Of a DNA stretch of 60,445 nucleotides, positions 43,223-54,961 are shown in pieces (within the stretch, counting starts at the first letter, position 1; each line of letters begins with the position of its first letter). The notes under the pieces were generated by a model. That model saw only the letters and a program-made list of their open reading frames with translations. It ran no database searches and was not told where the DNA came from. The position numbers were made by a program, and so were the translations under genes. The stretch spans positions 1-60,445 of the forward strand of contig VXIS01000298.1 in NCBI GenBank assembly GCA_008704415.1, given 5' to 3'. This DNA is from Sphaerosporella brunnea (taxonomy: Eukaryota; Ascomycota; Pezizomycetes; Pezizales; Pyronemataceae).

Positions 43223-46149
43223 TATAAACTAGATTGTGGCTTCACTGAGCGTCACTCTGCCTTTGACCGTGCATCTACATAATGACAGATCAGAGTTGAA
43301 GACATGGTGTTTGGACAGTCTCATCTGCACACGCGGAGTGGATGCACCTCGGCACTGCGGCGGTATGAGGTGGTCGCGCTGTACCGTTCAGGGCTCGGAA
43401 CTCACCTATAACGCGCGGTTAGTTTCTCTCCGCGCATGAACTGGCTGAGCTTGCGAATACCGGGCTAATATGGGACAGTGCCTCAACCGGGGCCGGCTTT
43501 GTTGGCGCAAACATAGAGGGCAGCAGCCCGCTGTCTTTGGACTTAAAGTTCGAAGATAAATTGATGTACACCCACGAGGTACTGTACATGACGTACATGA
43601 CGGTAAGGCCTTCGTTTTCGCACCTGCGTTTCCTGTTTGCACGGCACCTTTGGCAATGAATCAACCTGTATCAGATCCGTGTTAGCTCAAGCAAGAAGGC
43701 CATCGCGACGCCAGGAGTTTCAACCAAAAACAGCGTTGTGCGCGGCATCTCCTGGACTGCGGTGCTGTGAAAGCGCTCCGGTATTACTGACCTCGGTTGA
43801 ATACTGAGAACCTTCAAGGTCACTCACTGTTGTTGACGTCGAAAACGGGGGGTTCACAACGGCCCGGGAGTGTAGCTTCCACAAGTGCGGGGTCTACTGT
43901 TGCTTGACCTCCTTCAAGGCTTGGACATGGAGAGATGGAGAACTAGACGAAGCATCCTACTATTGATCCCACTCGGCTGGCGTGCCGGTGGCTCTTCTCT
44001 TGTGGTAATACTCCGTCTGTTCTACCTCTTCCAGTTCGTGGCCGCGCACAGTTGCAGAGATTGCTGCAGCAATGCAATGTTGGGGTTCATTGGATCGACT
44101 GAGCGTTTGCGGCATGAGCAAAATAATGGCCCCGACAAAAGGCGGCTGCAAGGATCGGCTCAGTCATTGAGGTTTCGTCCAGATTCCGCTACGCCGTCTG
44201 TTGGGTCGCTGTGGTGGTAAACCTTCATATTTTCTTTCCATGAGAAACCCTCGATGGTCTGTATGCGTCTCCCGGTTGCGAGACAGAGACACAGACCGCC
44301 CGGGGAGAATGCCAACGCTGTGCAAACCCAAATTTGACTGGGCTCTGGCTTTGCTGCTAGTATTCCTTCGTCAACCTTATCTTGGCTTTTGTCGATGGCG
44401 TGTCCCCTGCACTGGTTGGACAGGCGTTATCGGACGTACTCGGTTCATCCAGGGATGCGCAGGTACCGTCTGTGGAACTCTTAAGCAGGGAGCGGGCTTG
44501 GAGGTGCCGTGTGCCGAAGTTCTTGGTGTCAATCACCTGAAACGTTAACTATCATCAGGACTGCAAGCGTTGAAGATCCCAACTGAAAACAATCAACTCC
44601 GAAGCCCTAGGCAACACATCGGACGGTACAATTGATACATCCCCATCCTAGTTGAGGCCACAACCCGGCTCGGAAGTCGGCTCGCGAACTCGAGCCGATC
44701 CATCACCGGTAAAACGATATATCACGGCGCGATATCGGATAGCGCGGTCGGCTTCAGCTGTGAGGGGCTGGTAGACACGGGTGCGGAGCCGGAGGGGACC
44801 TGGTGATAGCGGTGTAGATAACCCTCAGGTGGTGCGGCGCCGCTACACTTGTTTTCCCACCCGGCGGATCCGGATCCCCGCGGCTCTCCGGCGACTCAAA
44901 GAAATAGCTCTCCACCGTGAATCAGGAAAAGGCATGATTACAAACATCCAGAGCCCTGCTTTGCGCGGTCGACGCGGAAGGCGGCTTTTGGGCTTGCAAC
45001 GCGATGGTAAGGTTGTGTGGCTAGAAGATGATGAACAGTGACGCACTGAGGTGATATTAAACCCGCTTGACTATGGTGAAGACGAGCCGAGGTAGGTGAC
45101 TCTGACAAGAATGATGACTTTGACGGTCAAGACGGTGGCAATGATGGCTGTGTGGATAGTAGTGAGTTGTCTGTAGCCAGGGAACCATAAGAAAGCGGCC
45201 ACGGTGGATTGGCTAAACGGGATGAACACTGACTGCATCGGCTGTATGTGAAGCTTAATTGTTCAAAATCACAATCAGCAACTGGTGCACCCTGTGTCCG
45301 TGTTTGCACGATGGGCATACCGTAATATAGATCGTGTCATGGTCAACAGCGGCTGTTACAACGTTGGATTTATACGTGGGGCGCCGATTGAGGCTATCTT
45401 AACAGCTGGCAACAATATGGTTCAGACTTTATATGTACGGTCCGCTGCACGGCCATTCTGACATACACATAATTATAGTACTCAGCTTGCGTTGGCAGTT
45501 TTGACGGGCGGTTAGACTGCGAGCTAGTGGGTCGGAGCAGCGCTGAGTGACTGGACGGAAGTCCAGGAGCAACGGCTCAGCTGTAGTGCCGGAGGTGGAG
45601 CGGGTGGAGTTCGTTTTGGCCGGCCAACTAGAGGTGGAGCGGGTGGACTTCCTTTTACCCAGCTCCCTACAAAGAGACCCCTTTCCGCGCCTCGAGACCC
45701 CGCTCCGCTTTTATCCACCCACCACGACCGCCTAAATCATCTCCATGTACCTCTGCCCATGGCCGAGGCTGGGAGCAGTTCAGCCCGGCAGCCTGAGGCT
45801 CCTGGGCCGCGTCGAGGGCCTCCCGACGCTTGGCCTCCGGACTCAGCTCTGCCTCCGGACTCAGGTCTGCCGTGCTAGGGGCAACGTTCACAGATGCGTG
45901 ATTCAGATTCAGGTAGCATGTTTTGCTTTGTTTGTTTCTTTCCTATGGTCGATCTGTTTTCTTGTGGTTTTCCTTTTTTTTTGTACTGTGCTTTTGTCTC
46001 TTAGGGGCCCGTGTATCTGCACGACTTCGCGCTGCGGAGAATAGACTAGATGCACTTTACCTGAAGTGGCAATAGGTCCAATATACATGCTGTCTATACA
46101 GTTTGATGTGCCACGAAAAACGCGAGAAGGACATGGCAATAGCGTCATC
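43223..46149. other. Gene-free region with a hAT-like end near 44.7 kb
   Basis: A GAGC-rich arm ending GAGCCGATCCATCACCG lies at about 44660-44707. 45580-45665 has a doubled GAGGTGGAGCGGGTGGA motif. ORFs such as 43885-44220 are not recognised. Confidence 0.35.
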
Positions 46150-47729
46150 TAGTGATGACCACGAGCCAGCTCGGGTTTCCCAGCCTCAGCTCGTGAACTC
46201 AAACCCATTCCATCTCCAGCTGCCCTGCAAAAGTACAGTGTAAAGCAGATATTATGCTATCGCAGCGCAAAAGAACTTTTGATCTGATGATGGTAAGCCG
46301 TCAGCCAGCGGAGTCGAAACAGGGACTGGGTGTATGGAGGACTAGGTGATGTCGGCGGGGGATAGGTGGCAGTGCGAGACCCAGGTATATAACACCCGCC
46401 AAGTCATGGCCGCCACAGTAGTTTTTCTCCACCTCGATTAACCACAGGGACTCCGGAACCAAGTAGCGGTCCGGAGAAGGAGCACTGCCGATCTGAGCCA
46501 CACACGCTTCAGCTCGCCGCCAGGGCTGTCAATAGTCCGGCCGGCCACCAGGTCAAACGGGGCCCCACGGAGTGGGTCAGGTCGGGCCGGTGATGTGGCA
46601 AGCCCGACAGGTTCGGGCCGGCATAAGAAAAACCTGAATATCTGATAGGTGCCGGCCGGTGCCCGGTACCAAAGAATTAGGGTCGGGTTGGTCATTGTGC
46701 CGAACGCGGGGCCACTGAAAGCGCTAATCGTTCGGTGGTAGTTCCGACGCAGCTAAAGCGTCGATCTCAATCAAAAGACTGGTCGATTCACGCCATAGAA
46801 TGCCTCGAATCCTAGCGAGGGAAGATCTGGTATATGGGGCGGGTTCTCAAATTCATCAGGTTGAGCGTATGCTGAGTGACTTGGAACATCGGGCGGCAGA
46901 TATGGAGGGGTATCTGGAGGTCCTTCAGGTTGTATCTCGCGTTCATGTTTCTTTCCTTGATGTATGTGTAAGCAAAAAGCTATAGATGCCTGGCGGGCCC
47001 GCCGGGCGCCGGGTCCGTGTGGGCCTGGCGGGTGCCCGTAGGCGCCTGGGTCTCGATCCAAAAAGCCTGGTCCAAACGGGCCGTGATTTCAAAAGCCCGT
47101 TTCAATCAGTCCGGTTCAGGCCGCGCTCAAAGCCGGACTGGCCGGACTTTTGACAGCCCTGCTCGCCGCTGCGCCCAATCCAAACCCCGAGTTGGAGTAA
47201 GAGGGATGAGTGTAGCCGTAGCAGAACCAGCCCGGGAGACTGGGGAGTATGTAAGCACAATATGTATGCAGCACGCGTAGGTGTTCTGAGCTCAAAGCCG
47301 ACGGGCAGCTGGTATTTTAGTGTGAACCGTGGCAATTGGCGATTTCGGCCAGCTAGTTCGGCGCTCAGTCCGTTACCCGGCCCACATGCATAGGCCGTTT
47401 GCTGCGTTGGCGGCCCCTGAAGTACGGGAGCTGTTGGGCAGGGTTATGATCAGAGCCGTAATTGGTGATTAAAGGCTATCACTCATGTTTGTTCGAGTCT
47501 TGCCGAGCTGTCACTCCCTGTCGGCACACCACCACTGCATCTTCCATGTGTTCTTGGGACGTGCACAGTGGAACGCAAATTCCATGTGAAAGCGCAAGCT
47601 ACGCTCGAGCCCGAACGGTTCCCCTTCAGCCCTGCTCGAGCCCGAAAATATGTAGGCTCGGGCTGCTTGCGCTCGGGGCTCTTGGCTTTGGTTCGAGAGT
47701 CAAGCCAGCTCGGTTCGTGTCCATCATTA
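46150..47729. mobile_element. Family B element, interrupted by MITE family A
   Basis: The left end TAGTGATGACCACGAGCCAG (46150) and the right end CGTGTCCATCATTA (to 47729) are inverted. Without the nested 46521-47161 insertion and one copy of its duplication the element is about 930 bp. Flanking octamers GCGTCATC and GCGCAATA share five of eight bases, only weak support for a duplication. Confidence 0.6.
46521..47161 (+). mobile_element. MITE family A, complete copy with perfect 8-bp TSD
   Basis: Left CAGGGCTGTCAATAGTCCGG and right GGCCGGACTTTTGACAGCCCTG form TIRs. CTCGCCGC occurs immediately before (46513-46520) and after (47162-47169). TIR start and octamer duplication identify a hAT-type non-autonomous element. 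Subterminal AAACGGGC...GCCCGTTT can form a hairpin near the right end. A short ORF (46800-46985) is conserved in sequence with the copy at 33.7 kb but is probably not translated. Confidence 0.92.
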
Positions 47730-48925
47730 GCGCAATAGTTGCCAACCTTGAGGCCATACAAAGGTTGCTGAATTTGTTGCTGTTCCTCCAGAGGGCAGGG
47801 TGATCCTATGGCAGTCTGTGTGTTGTGGCCGTGTATTTTTCTTTTTTTAGTACGGCTCTACGTGACCTTGTGTACTTTCACTTTGGGATCAGGTTGGCCG
47901 CTGGTGATGGATGATATCATATCAATACCGTGGTGGAAACGATAGAGATGACGAGTCATCGATAATCCCCAACACGAAGTGAAGCGAGGGGAAGTCTGAA
48001 AAACAATCACGTAAAAAAATGGGAAGAGTTGTTTATCGAAGAAACTGGATGGTAAACGCCGTTTGCGTATTGTAGAGATGTTACGTTGTGATGCAACAAA
48101 TCTTCACCTGTGATACACTGTTCTGTATGGACTCAGTGATTGTCCTCCTTGAGGACGGTAAGTTATTCTGCCGTGCCCGGTTATCTAGCAATGGGACTTT
48201 GCACGGCGACACCGGAGTATCTAGGGCCCAAGAGCACCATGACGCGGGCACCCACCGGAACCGGAGGAAAGGGCGGCTGAAGCATGCGGGCACTACAAGA
48301 CAGGTTGTCAGTGCTCTAAGAGGAGGCTAACTGGTAGACGGCTAGTACCAACACCTTAGACACCGCAGACACGGCAGCACACCTCCTTTGGAAGCCCAGA
48401 AACCCGTATCGGGAATCTCTCGCTGCCAGGGGTTGGTGGGTCGGTCCCTGTATGGTGGTGGGACACCGACTGTTAGTGGGTTGGTGCCGCCGAGTCTACC
48501 ATCGTCCCCAACGCTACTCCTCGCGATTGCTATGATGAATCTTGGGCCACTCGGTAGATTGCGTGTATACACGCCTGCCTGGGAAGGTCCGCATTCCGGA
48601 TTGGCAATCAAATCAAACTGCTAGCTCTAGTATCCCCAAACCGTGAACTGCCACCACGACCACGGCAGAATGGTTTCAAAACCTCACCGTCGTCGGGTCG
48701 GAATTCGCCACGTGTGGGATGTCGCCGCGCAGTGTCTGTCTCCGGTCGTCGCTGAGTCTGCCATCATCAGTCGACGCATCCCTCAATCAGTCTTGCGGAA
48801 CTCGATCACCTGACGAATAGACACCGGATCCTTCATTCTGTATGGTAGGACCTCGCCGGCGAGCGCCAGCTGTATAGGAGTGCGGCTCCTCAGCCGATCA
48901 TTCAAAAATTGGTCATCACACAATT
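47730..48925. other. No gene supported
   Basis: Nothing recognised in this spacer. Confidence 0.35.
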
Positions 48926-49462
48926 TAGTGATGGACATATGCCGAGCCGGCTCGAGCGTATTGCGTGACAAGCTGAGCTTTGCAGAAGCCTTTTGTTATA
49001 GCTAGCGATGTAGGGGCGAGATCTCGTCGGTCGAGCGAAGAGGAAATGCCTGGCTCCAAGGCGGTTTGATCGAGAACATTCTGTGGAATTCCATCAGTGC
49101 AGTTTTATTGCTCAAAAGCTGAGTCAATCACAGGAGCCTCAATGACTGGAAACTTCACGGCATCAATAATAATTCGACAAACAGCAAGGATGCCGCCGAT
49201 GTACAGAAAGAGATTGAGGATGCTTCCAGTAGCTAGGATGAGGATGCGGGAGAGACCGAGGGCCAGGCCGTGGGTTCGCTGGCCGGTCAGAGCGAGGGGC
49301 CGTGGTGATAGCCTGGAGCATTCGCACGGAGTGCATGCATTCAGAGCAGGAAGCTCAGCTAGAAGGTTTTGATGCCTGATCACATCTATCGCAAAACACC
49401 AGTATAGCGACGTCTCTATGTGACTGTGTGCAACCTCTTATTTACCGGCTCGTACATAACTA
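48926..49462 (+). mobile_element. Family B element with acidic-tail remnant (copy 2)
   Basis: The left end is TAGTGATGGACATATGCCGA. The body matches 27430-27895 and the reverse of copy 3. The coding remnant is more decayed than in copy 1. A GAGC-rich stretch continues to about 49560, but a clear right terminus is not visible. Confidence 0.5.
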
Positions 49463-50152
49463 GATTGTATGGCAGTTTGAGCCAAAACTTGAGCTTTTCA
49501 GGCTCGGCTTGGTTTCAGCATACCAAGTTCTAACAGGCCGAGCTTGCTCGAGCCTTTCTCATGGCTTCTTCTGCAATCCACTTTTGGCTTTCATGCAGGC
49601 ATTTCTTACAAAGCCAGGTATTGAGCGCTGTGTATATGCAGCATAGTCTTTAGGCGCAGACACGTTGTTAGCGAGATAATACAATAGCTGTCTGACACAC
49701 TACGCCTCCATCAAACTGCGACATCAACCGTGTTGCGTTCCTGCACACCGCAGGTCTTCCCCACCCAGCAGCAACATCCAGCCATATGGACAACATCAGA
49801 GTTGAACCCGTGGTGCAGGTGGTAAGGGTGCTGAACTCAAAACCCCAAGCGGCGATATCGGAGCCGAGACTGAGGCGCATCAATGAGGAGGGCTGTGGCG
49901 TGGCAGGTGATATATTATGCTATGGTGGACGCATCTGCGTATCAACGAATCGTACTTTCGTCGTTGGGGTGAACATGAGGATGCGGCAAATGGCATATCG
50001 CCGGTCCCCGTCGACTACAAACATTGACCAACACAAACAACCAACAATGCCAGTCATATTTTCGCGTCTAGAAACATGCCGGCTGATTCCCCGAATGCGT
50101 GGACATTCTCAAAGCTCATCTGTACTTGAGGCACACCACGAGCCCGCACCGA
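49463..50152. other. No gene seen
   Basis: Spacer downstream of the 351-aa gene. Confidence 0.4.
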
Positions 50153-51208
50153 TCATGACTCCTTGCAGTAGGTAAGCACCGCCTTGACTGGGCCCTCAAA
50201 ATCTTTCAGCCGGCGCATCCTGTTGGACACTTCGTCCCATTCCCCGCGGACGCACGTCAGCGCGTCAAGCGACATAAAGGTGATCTTATCCGTTTCATTC
50301 ATCTTATCAAAGTCGTTAACGATATCATCGCAGATCAGCTGGACGGAGGCGTCCGCGTGAAACAGTTTCTGCTTGATGATGGTGCGACAGTTCCAGATGT
50401 TGCGGCTGCAGGGGCGCCACCCCTGCGTGATAGCGATTAACGTATCGTCGCCGTTGCCACCGGAACTGTGCTGGTTTCCGCATTCGATTGCTTTGAGCTC
50501 AACGATTTTCATCAGCGTGGTTCGACACTTGGTAGTCAACCATATCGTGTCCTCCAACAATTCGCCGCATGTTTCCACGTCGACCTCGTTCAGATCGATG
50601 CGCAGCTGGTCGTTGGCAGCGATCTTTGTCCCATTTAGCGAGTGGTTAAAGGCCAAAAAGAAGCCTTCAATCACCTCTCTGAGCTGGGCCACAGTCAAGT
50701 GCTCGGTGGGTGGTAGTCGGAATTTGATGATCAACCCCTTTAGGCACTCGAATCCGGCGGTATAGAGCGTTTTGGACAATACTGGAGTGCCGGTGACCTT
50801 GAAGCATGCAAACGCGTACGGGGAAGTGCTGCAAACGCGGTGCCAGTTCTGGGGGTCGATCGGGTCGCCAAGCATGTCGTACACGACGTCGAGTTCTATC
50901 TGCATCTTGTCTGCGACGGTGCGCACTAGGTTCTGCCCCCCCCTCCCCGTAGTGGTTAGCTGCGATATCGTCAACGATGCTGGGGAAGTACACACCTCCC
51001 ACGTATCGACCAGCTCGCGGTCAAGATGGTAGACACATCCCTCCCCAGAAAGCGCAAAATTCAGCAGCCCTTTCTTGAGACCATGCTCGACCACTGTCTC
51101 GCGCCAGGCGGCATTGCTGACATCAATGGCGGATGCGCTGGGCATCTGGTGGACTGCGTCGTTAAAAACATTAAAAACGTCGCACGGAGATGCTGACGGT
51201 GTTTTCAT
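50153..51208 (-). CDS. Hypothetical protein, 351 aa, intact and intronless
   Basis: The ATG at 51208-51206 has a purine at -3 and follows a perfect 12-bp palindrome GTCTCCGGAGAC. The frame runs 351 codons to the TGA at 50155-50153 without a stop. I do not recognise a domain. The composition is that of a soluble, globular, mostly helical protein with many Cys and Trp residues. There is no signal peptide, membrane segment or low-complexity tract apart from SSGGNGDD near residue 255. Motif-like parts are VVYDMLGDPIDPQNWHRVC, LTVAQLREVIEGFFLAFN and ADASVQLICDDIVNDFDKM. A run of eight C on the plus strand (50936-50943, encoding GRGG) is a possible frameshift site. It is the only long clean ORF among decayed repeats, so it may be a host gene, a young lineage-specific gene or cargo. 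No second copy is in the window. Confidence 0.65.
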   Translation of the reverse strand: MKTPSASPCDVFNVFNDAVHQMPSASAIDVSNAAWRETVVEHGLKKGLLNFALSGEGCVYHLDRELVDTWEVCTSPASLTISQLTTTGRGGQNLVRTVADKMQIELDVVYDMLGDPIDPQNWHRVCSTSPYAFACFKVTGTPVLSKTLYTAGFECLKGLIIKFRLPPTEHLTVAQLREVIEGFFLAFNHSLNGTKIAANDQLRIDLNEVDVETCGELLEDTIWLTTKCRTTLMKIVELKAIECGNQHSSGGNGDDTLIAITQGWRPCSRNIWNCRTIIKQKLFHADASVQLICDDIVNDFDKMNETDKITFMSLDALTCVRGEWDEVSNRMRRLKDFEGPVKAVLTYCKES

Positions 51209-51220
51209 GTCTCCGGAGAC
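51209..51220. promoter_or_regulatory. 12-bp palindrome directly upstream of the 351-aa ORF
   Basis: GTCTCCGGAGAC is a perfect dyad abutting the start codon. A binding-site role is only a possibility. Confidence 0.25.
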
Positions 51221-52286
51221 GTTGCTGAGAGGGCGATAACGACAATGAATAGCGGGATGTTTTGATGCAGGCAGGAAATGCGCCCACAGTGCAGTGCATG
51301 AGGGAAGGTTGATGTCAAGGTTTGGTTGTTTGAAGGGACGGCGATGAGATTTAGATGTGGGAATCGTATAGGGTTTTATGATACTAAACCCAACAGATTC
51401 GCATTTTGACGTATAGGGTTATTTATTCGATAGCCCGGCTTTGATGTGAGCCGGGGTGGAGTGACGGAATATGATTCATTTTGAGAAGAAGTTTACAAGA
51501 CTCTGCGAAGCGCACGTCCGCGCACCCGAGTGGACTGGCCTCATGGAGCTGCGTTAGACCATCGCCGCTGGGAGTTTCGCCTGCCATAACAGTAGCAACT
51601 GTTGCCGTTCTATAGTCCTATCAAAGTGCCGCCGCCGCAACGGTATCCTCCGCCTGTTGCCATCCCGTCCACCGCCGCGTGGTTTGAGAACACTGTACAG
51701 TCAAACACTTCATTTGTTAGGCTGCCCTGCCCTACGAAATTGAAATTGTGCTGCATCATTCTGGCTATCCGAGTCTTTATACACCGTCGGGACTTGGCAG
51801 AGTCGCAACATTGCCGAAAGCGGGCTGAAATGTGGTATGAAAAACGGCGTGGATGATTCTGACACAGTCATTCACTCCGCCAGAATTATTGCATTGTGTG
51901 GTCATTATCTATGACTATACGACCAGCGAGAGTCGACGGCCATTCAAGCGGCCACTCTCAGAAGCAGGTCTCGGAGAGTATTCACTACCATTTCGCGATT
52001 CTGCTGCTGGCGGCCGCCTCACTGTGCGTCTCCCCTGCTCACAAGATGATTCGAATCTGGTCAACAACGAACCGCATGTCTATGGTGAGCATCCGATGAC
52101 CTGAAATGCTGCACACAGTGTGTAGGTACATATTACACCGCAAAGAGCAACCTCCCGCGCAACGGGATCGCAGGACGATTTCGCGGCAGAGACTTCGCAC
52201 TCGCAGGCCTAGAATCCACAAATCGAAAGATCCTTCATCCACGGTCACTGAACTAGGCTAGGCTTTGAAGCGCGCACGTGCCGGAA
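51221..52286. other. Upstream region, no gene supported
   Basis: It may hold the promoter of the minus-strand ORF. No TATA box was assigned. The TATAGGGTTTTATGATAC and TATAGGGTTATTTATT stretch at 51366-51424 is AT-rich. Confidence 0.3.
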
Positions 52287-52835
52287 TAGTGATGGACACG
52301 AGCCAGCTCGAGCTTTTCCCGCTTTACCACACATTTAGTGCGCGCACGCTATTGATTCTAGGTTATAGTCTTCAACTCGCGGTCAATTGTCTACGAAAAT
52401 AAACCGTATGATGACTGGCTACAGGTCCTCCGCGTCTGCATCGTTCTCACTGTTTACAGTGCTGCTCACGGTCCGTCTGGCCCAGTCCCCCCTCCTGACT
52501 GGACCGGATCGCACGTGACGCTCCAGTTGTAAGGCAGGACCAGGACTGGCAGTATTTCTTCCATCGCGGCTCGGACCGCGTGCGACTGACCGCTGTTAAC
52601 CATGGTCTACGATGATCCGTCAGTGACAGCGGGCAAACATATAGCAATCTTTTGACGATTTATTTACTAGTATACATGACCGCTGTACCACTACCATCTC
52701 CGATCTTCCAAGTGACCCGCTTGTCATTCCTATTTTCGACCTCTGCTTTAGATATCCCCACTGCTGTCCACGATTTGCGTGGTAACCTGCTTATCATTGT
52801 TTTTTTTCTGTTTTTGTTTGCTTCCTCTTTTCGAC

Positions 52836-53712
52836 TAGTGATGGAAACGAGCCAGCTCGACTCAATCCTCTATGGTCACCTCGAGCTTTAGCACACATTA
52901 CGCGGGCGGACTCTGTTCATTCCAGGTAATAGTATCCAATGTAGTTAAGAATATAAAGTGGCTGCGATTCTTCGGCCTCCGCATTGTTCTCACTGTCTAG
53001 GAGTAATTCCTAATGGGTATATACAACCGGAACCTCATCGCCACTGTCAATCTTGCCAGCATCCTCCGTGCTTGACCTTCCAAGTTCCCACTGCCCCAAA
53101 TCATCCTGCCCAAACCAGCTTTGCGGCAACAGGAAAGCGTTACTTGAGCTGTCCAACAGTTCCACCAATCCACAGAGTTGCATTTATCGCCTCAATGACT
53201 TACTGTGTGAACCCTGGCTGCGTGTCTGCCACCCGGGCCACTGGCGAAGGGAAAAGAAACTCCAAGTCTTCATGTAGAAGGTTCTCCACAGCGTGGGAGG
53301 ACGCTGTTGAGCCGCGCTCAGTCGGAGCCCGAGGGAGACAACAATTAAGGCAGTCCGATTCCCAGACTGATTAGCACTGCCACCGCGCGTTATAAATCCA
53401 TGCCGGCTGCCAACCCATCTGTGTCAAACCGTGGCACCTTCAGCGGAGATCGAGAAATATAGCAATACGCTGCGTAGTAAAATCGTCTACTTTTGATTAT
53501 CTGTTTTCATTGTCCGACACTCTCCATAATTTTCATTCCCATCAGCCCTCCCCACCAGAACCCCCCATCATGTTGAAATCGCGATCTGGCTCGAGCCGAT
53601 CTTCCACCCTTAGCTCGAGCCGGCACGGCTCGTAGAGGACGAAGGATCGGATCGGCTTATTTCGTCAGCTCGAGTTTCTAGCTGGGGCTGGCTCGGCTGG
53701 TGTTCATCACTA
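52836..53712. mobile_element. Family B MITE, complete, 877 bp, with near-perfect 8-bp TSD
   Basis: Left TAGTGATGGAAACGAGCCAG and right GGCTGGTGTTCATCACTA are inverted. Flanks TTTTCGAC (52828-52835) and TTCTCGAC (53713-53720) match in 7 of 8 bases, the hAT duplication length. The insertion interrupts the hAT C-terminal coding remnant. Confidence 0.82.
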
Positions 53713-54089
53713 TTCTCGACCTCCGGTTTAGACACCGAGGCAAGCATTTCATCGAGCGCTGTTACTTGCGCAAATTTGGCCACGATTACACCATGGCGCG
53801 ACCAGCCTTGTAGACATTCAAAACCGCTGATGGGCTCGTCGCTCAGACTGTACCAACAATGGGTAATCGTGATCTTTGCCCAAAGACACGGTCGTATACA
53901 TAGATACTTTAGCGCCGTGTGTGCGAAATCTTTCCAGCGGAGTTCTACGCGCTTCGAAGCCCAACATCGTATCACATTCGGGGCCATAGGTTCGTGTAGG
54001 GGTGGCTCCTGCTGAAAGACCTCCCAGGTGTCGCGGTTCACATAATCAGCTGCCTGGAGCTGGCGGCACTTCCGTATCCACGAGGGCAT
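53713..54089 (-). pseudogene. hAT transposase C-terminal fragment
   Basis: The minus-strand frame reads PNVIRCWASKRVELRWKDFAHTALKYL (the hAT dimerisation start), then a decayed section where the ERVFS block should be, then EPISGFECLQGWSRHGVIV and LDEMLASVSKPEVENS. The frame continues into the inserted MITE, so the annotated end is the insertion point. A second, weaker copy of the EVEN tail lies at about 52735-52760 on the other side of the insertion. Confidence 0.6.
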
Positions 54090-54961
54090 GTTGAGCTGTT
54101 ATTCTCTGTAGCAGCGTCAGCGCTGGTGACCATCTCTGCATTTTGACCATGATATGATTTTCCCCTCAGGATTGAATTCAATCTTTAGCTACTTGGTACC
54201 AAAGTCAGCCTCAATTGTTTGCTGACGCTCCGGCGGATCGGCAATCATTCTCGGCCCGTCGCGATTTTTGTTGTGCCTGTCTCGCAGGCGCTCAAGTGGG
54301 TTCTTTGTAGAGAAAATTGCAAAGTTTGCGTCTGTGTTTCGATTCGGGTCTGTTCAGACCTGCGGTCGGCGCTGAAGCAAATCGCTCCATGCCGCATGCA
54401 GTATACTTAAATCGGTTGCACCGCCATCTCAACTGGCCGCAAATCTGCTTTTATCTGGATGCTACGTGTGGCTTTTCCGCAACTGGTTGTTGCCCAAAAA
54501 CATGTCGCGGACGTGAGACGCATCAGGCTCCGCGGGGTTGCTGCCCAAGGGAGGGGTGACGATATCATGCTGAACGTTGAGGTTCAGTGGCGGTTCAGCG
54601 TCGGCGGCGGTTGAGCGGCGGACGTGGTTGTTCAGGGTTCTCACGACGATGATGATGGTCACTGTACAATCACCGCAAAGGTTCAACCGCCGCTTCATGG
54701 CGGTCAAACACCACCGATCGCCACTATATTACATCCACCAAGCGTAGTAATCATTCAGTTGACCATAGTGACCCGTGGGCCTGTCTAGCCGATGGGTCCG
54801 GCGGACCTGATCAGAGCGGGTGATTGCGGGGCCTCTTGAGTGAGAACTGGACTGAGCCTGATTCGCTTCTTGGTCATACTATCTCACGCATCGGAGAAAA
54901 TGCTATCAGCCGAGACACTTGTGGTTAGCATAGTGTGATAGTAGCAATCATTGCTGATAAC

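Larger units (their letters stand above)
52287..54745. mobile_element. hAT element remnant (family B end plus transposase C-terminus)
   Basis: The left end TAGTGATGGACACGAGCCAG (52287) is the family B terminus. 52450-52700 and 54440-54740 are separately homologous to adjacent segments 58230-58450 and 58460-58790, so they are the subterminal arms of one family. Between them lies a minus-strand hAT C-terminus (54089-53713). A 877-bp MITE is inserted at 52836. The right TIR at about 54745 is lost. Confidence 0.55.

Noticed and set aside
46800..46985. Short ORF in family A conserved with 33.7 kb and 57.8 kb copies
   Set aside because: Conservation follows from recent MITE homology. It is interrupted in the 33.7 kb copy and deleted in part at 57.8 kb.
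50667..51002. 111-codon minus-strand ORF overlapping the 351-aa gene
   Set aside because: Shadow frame: Arg/Pro/His-rich composition typical of an out-of-frame reading of a GC-rich gene.
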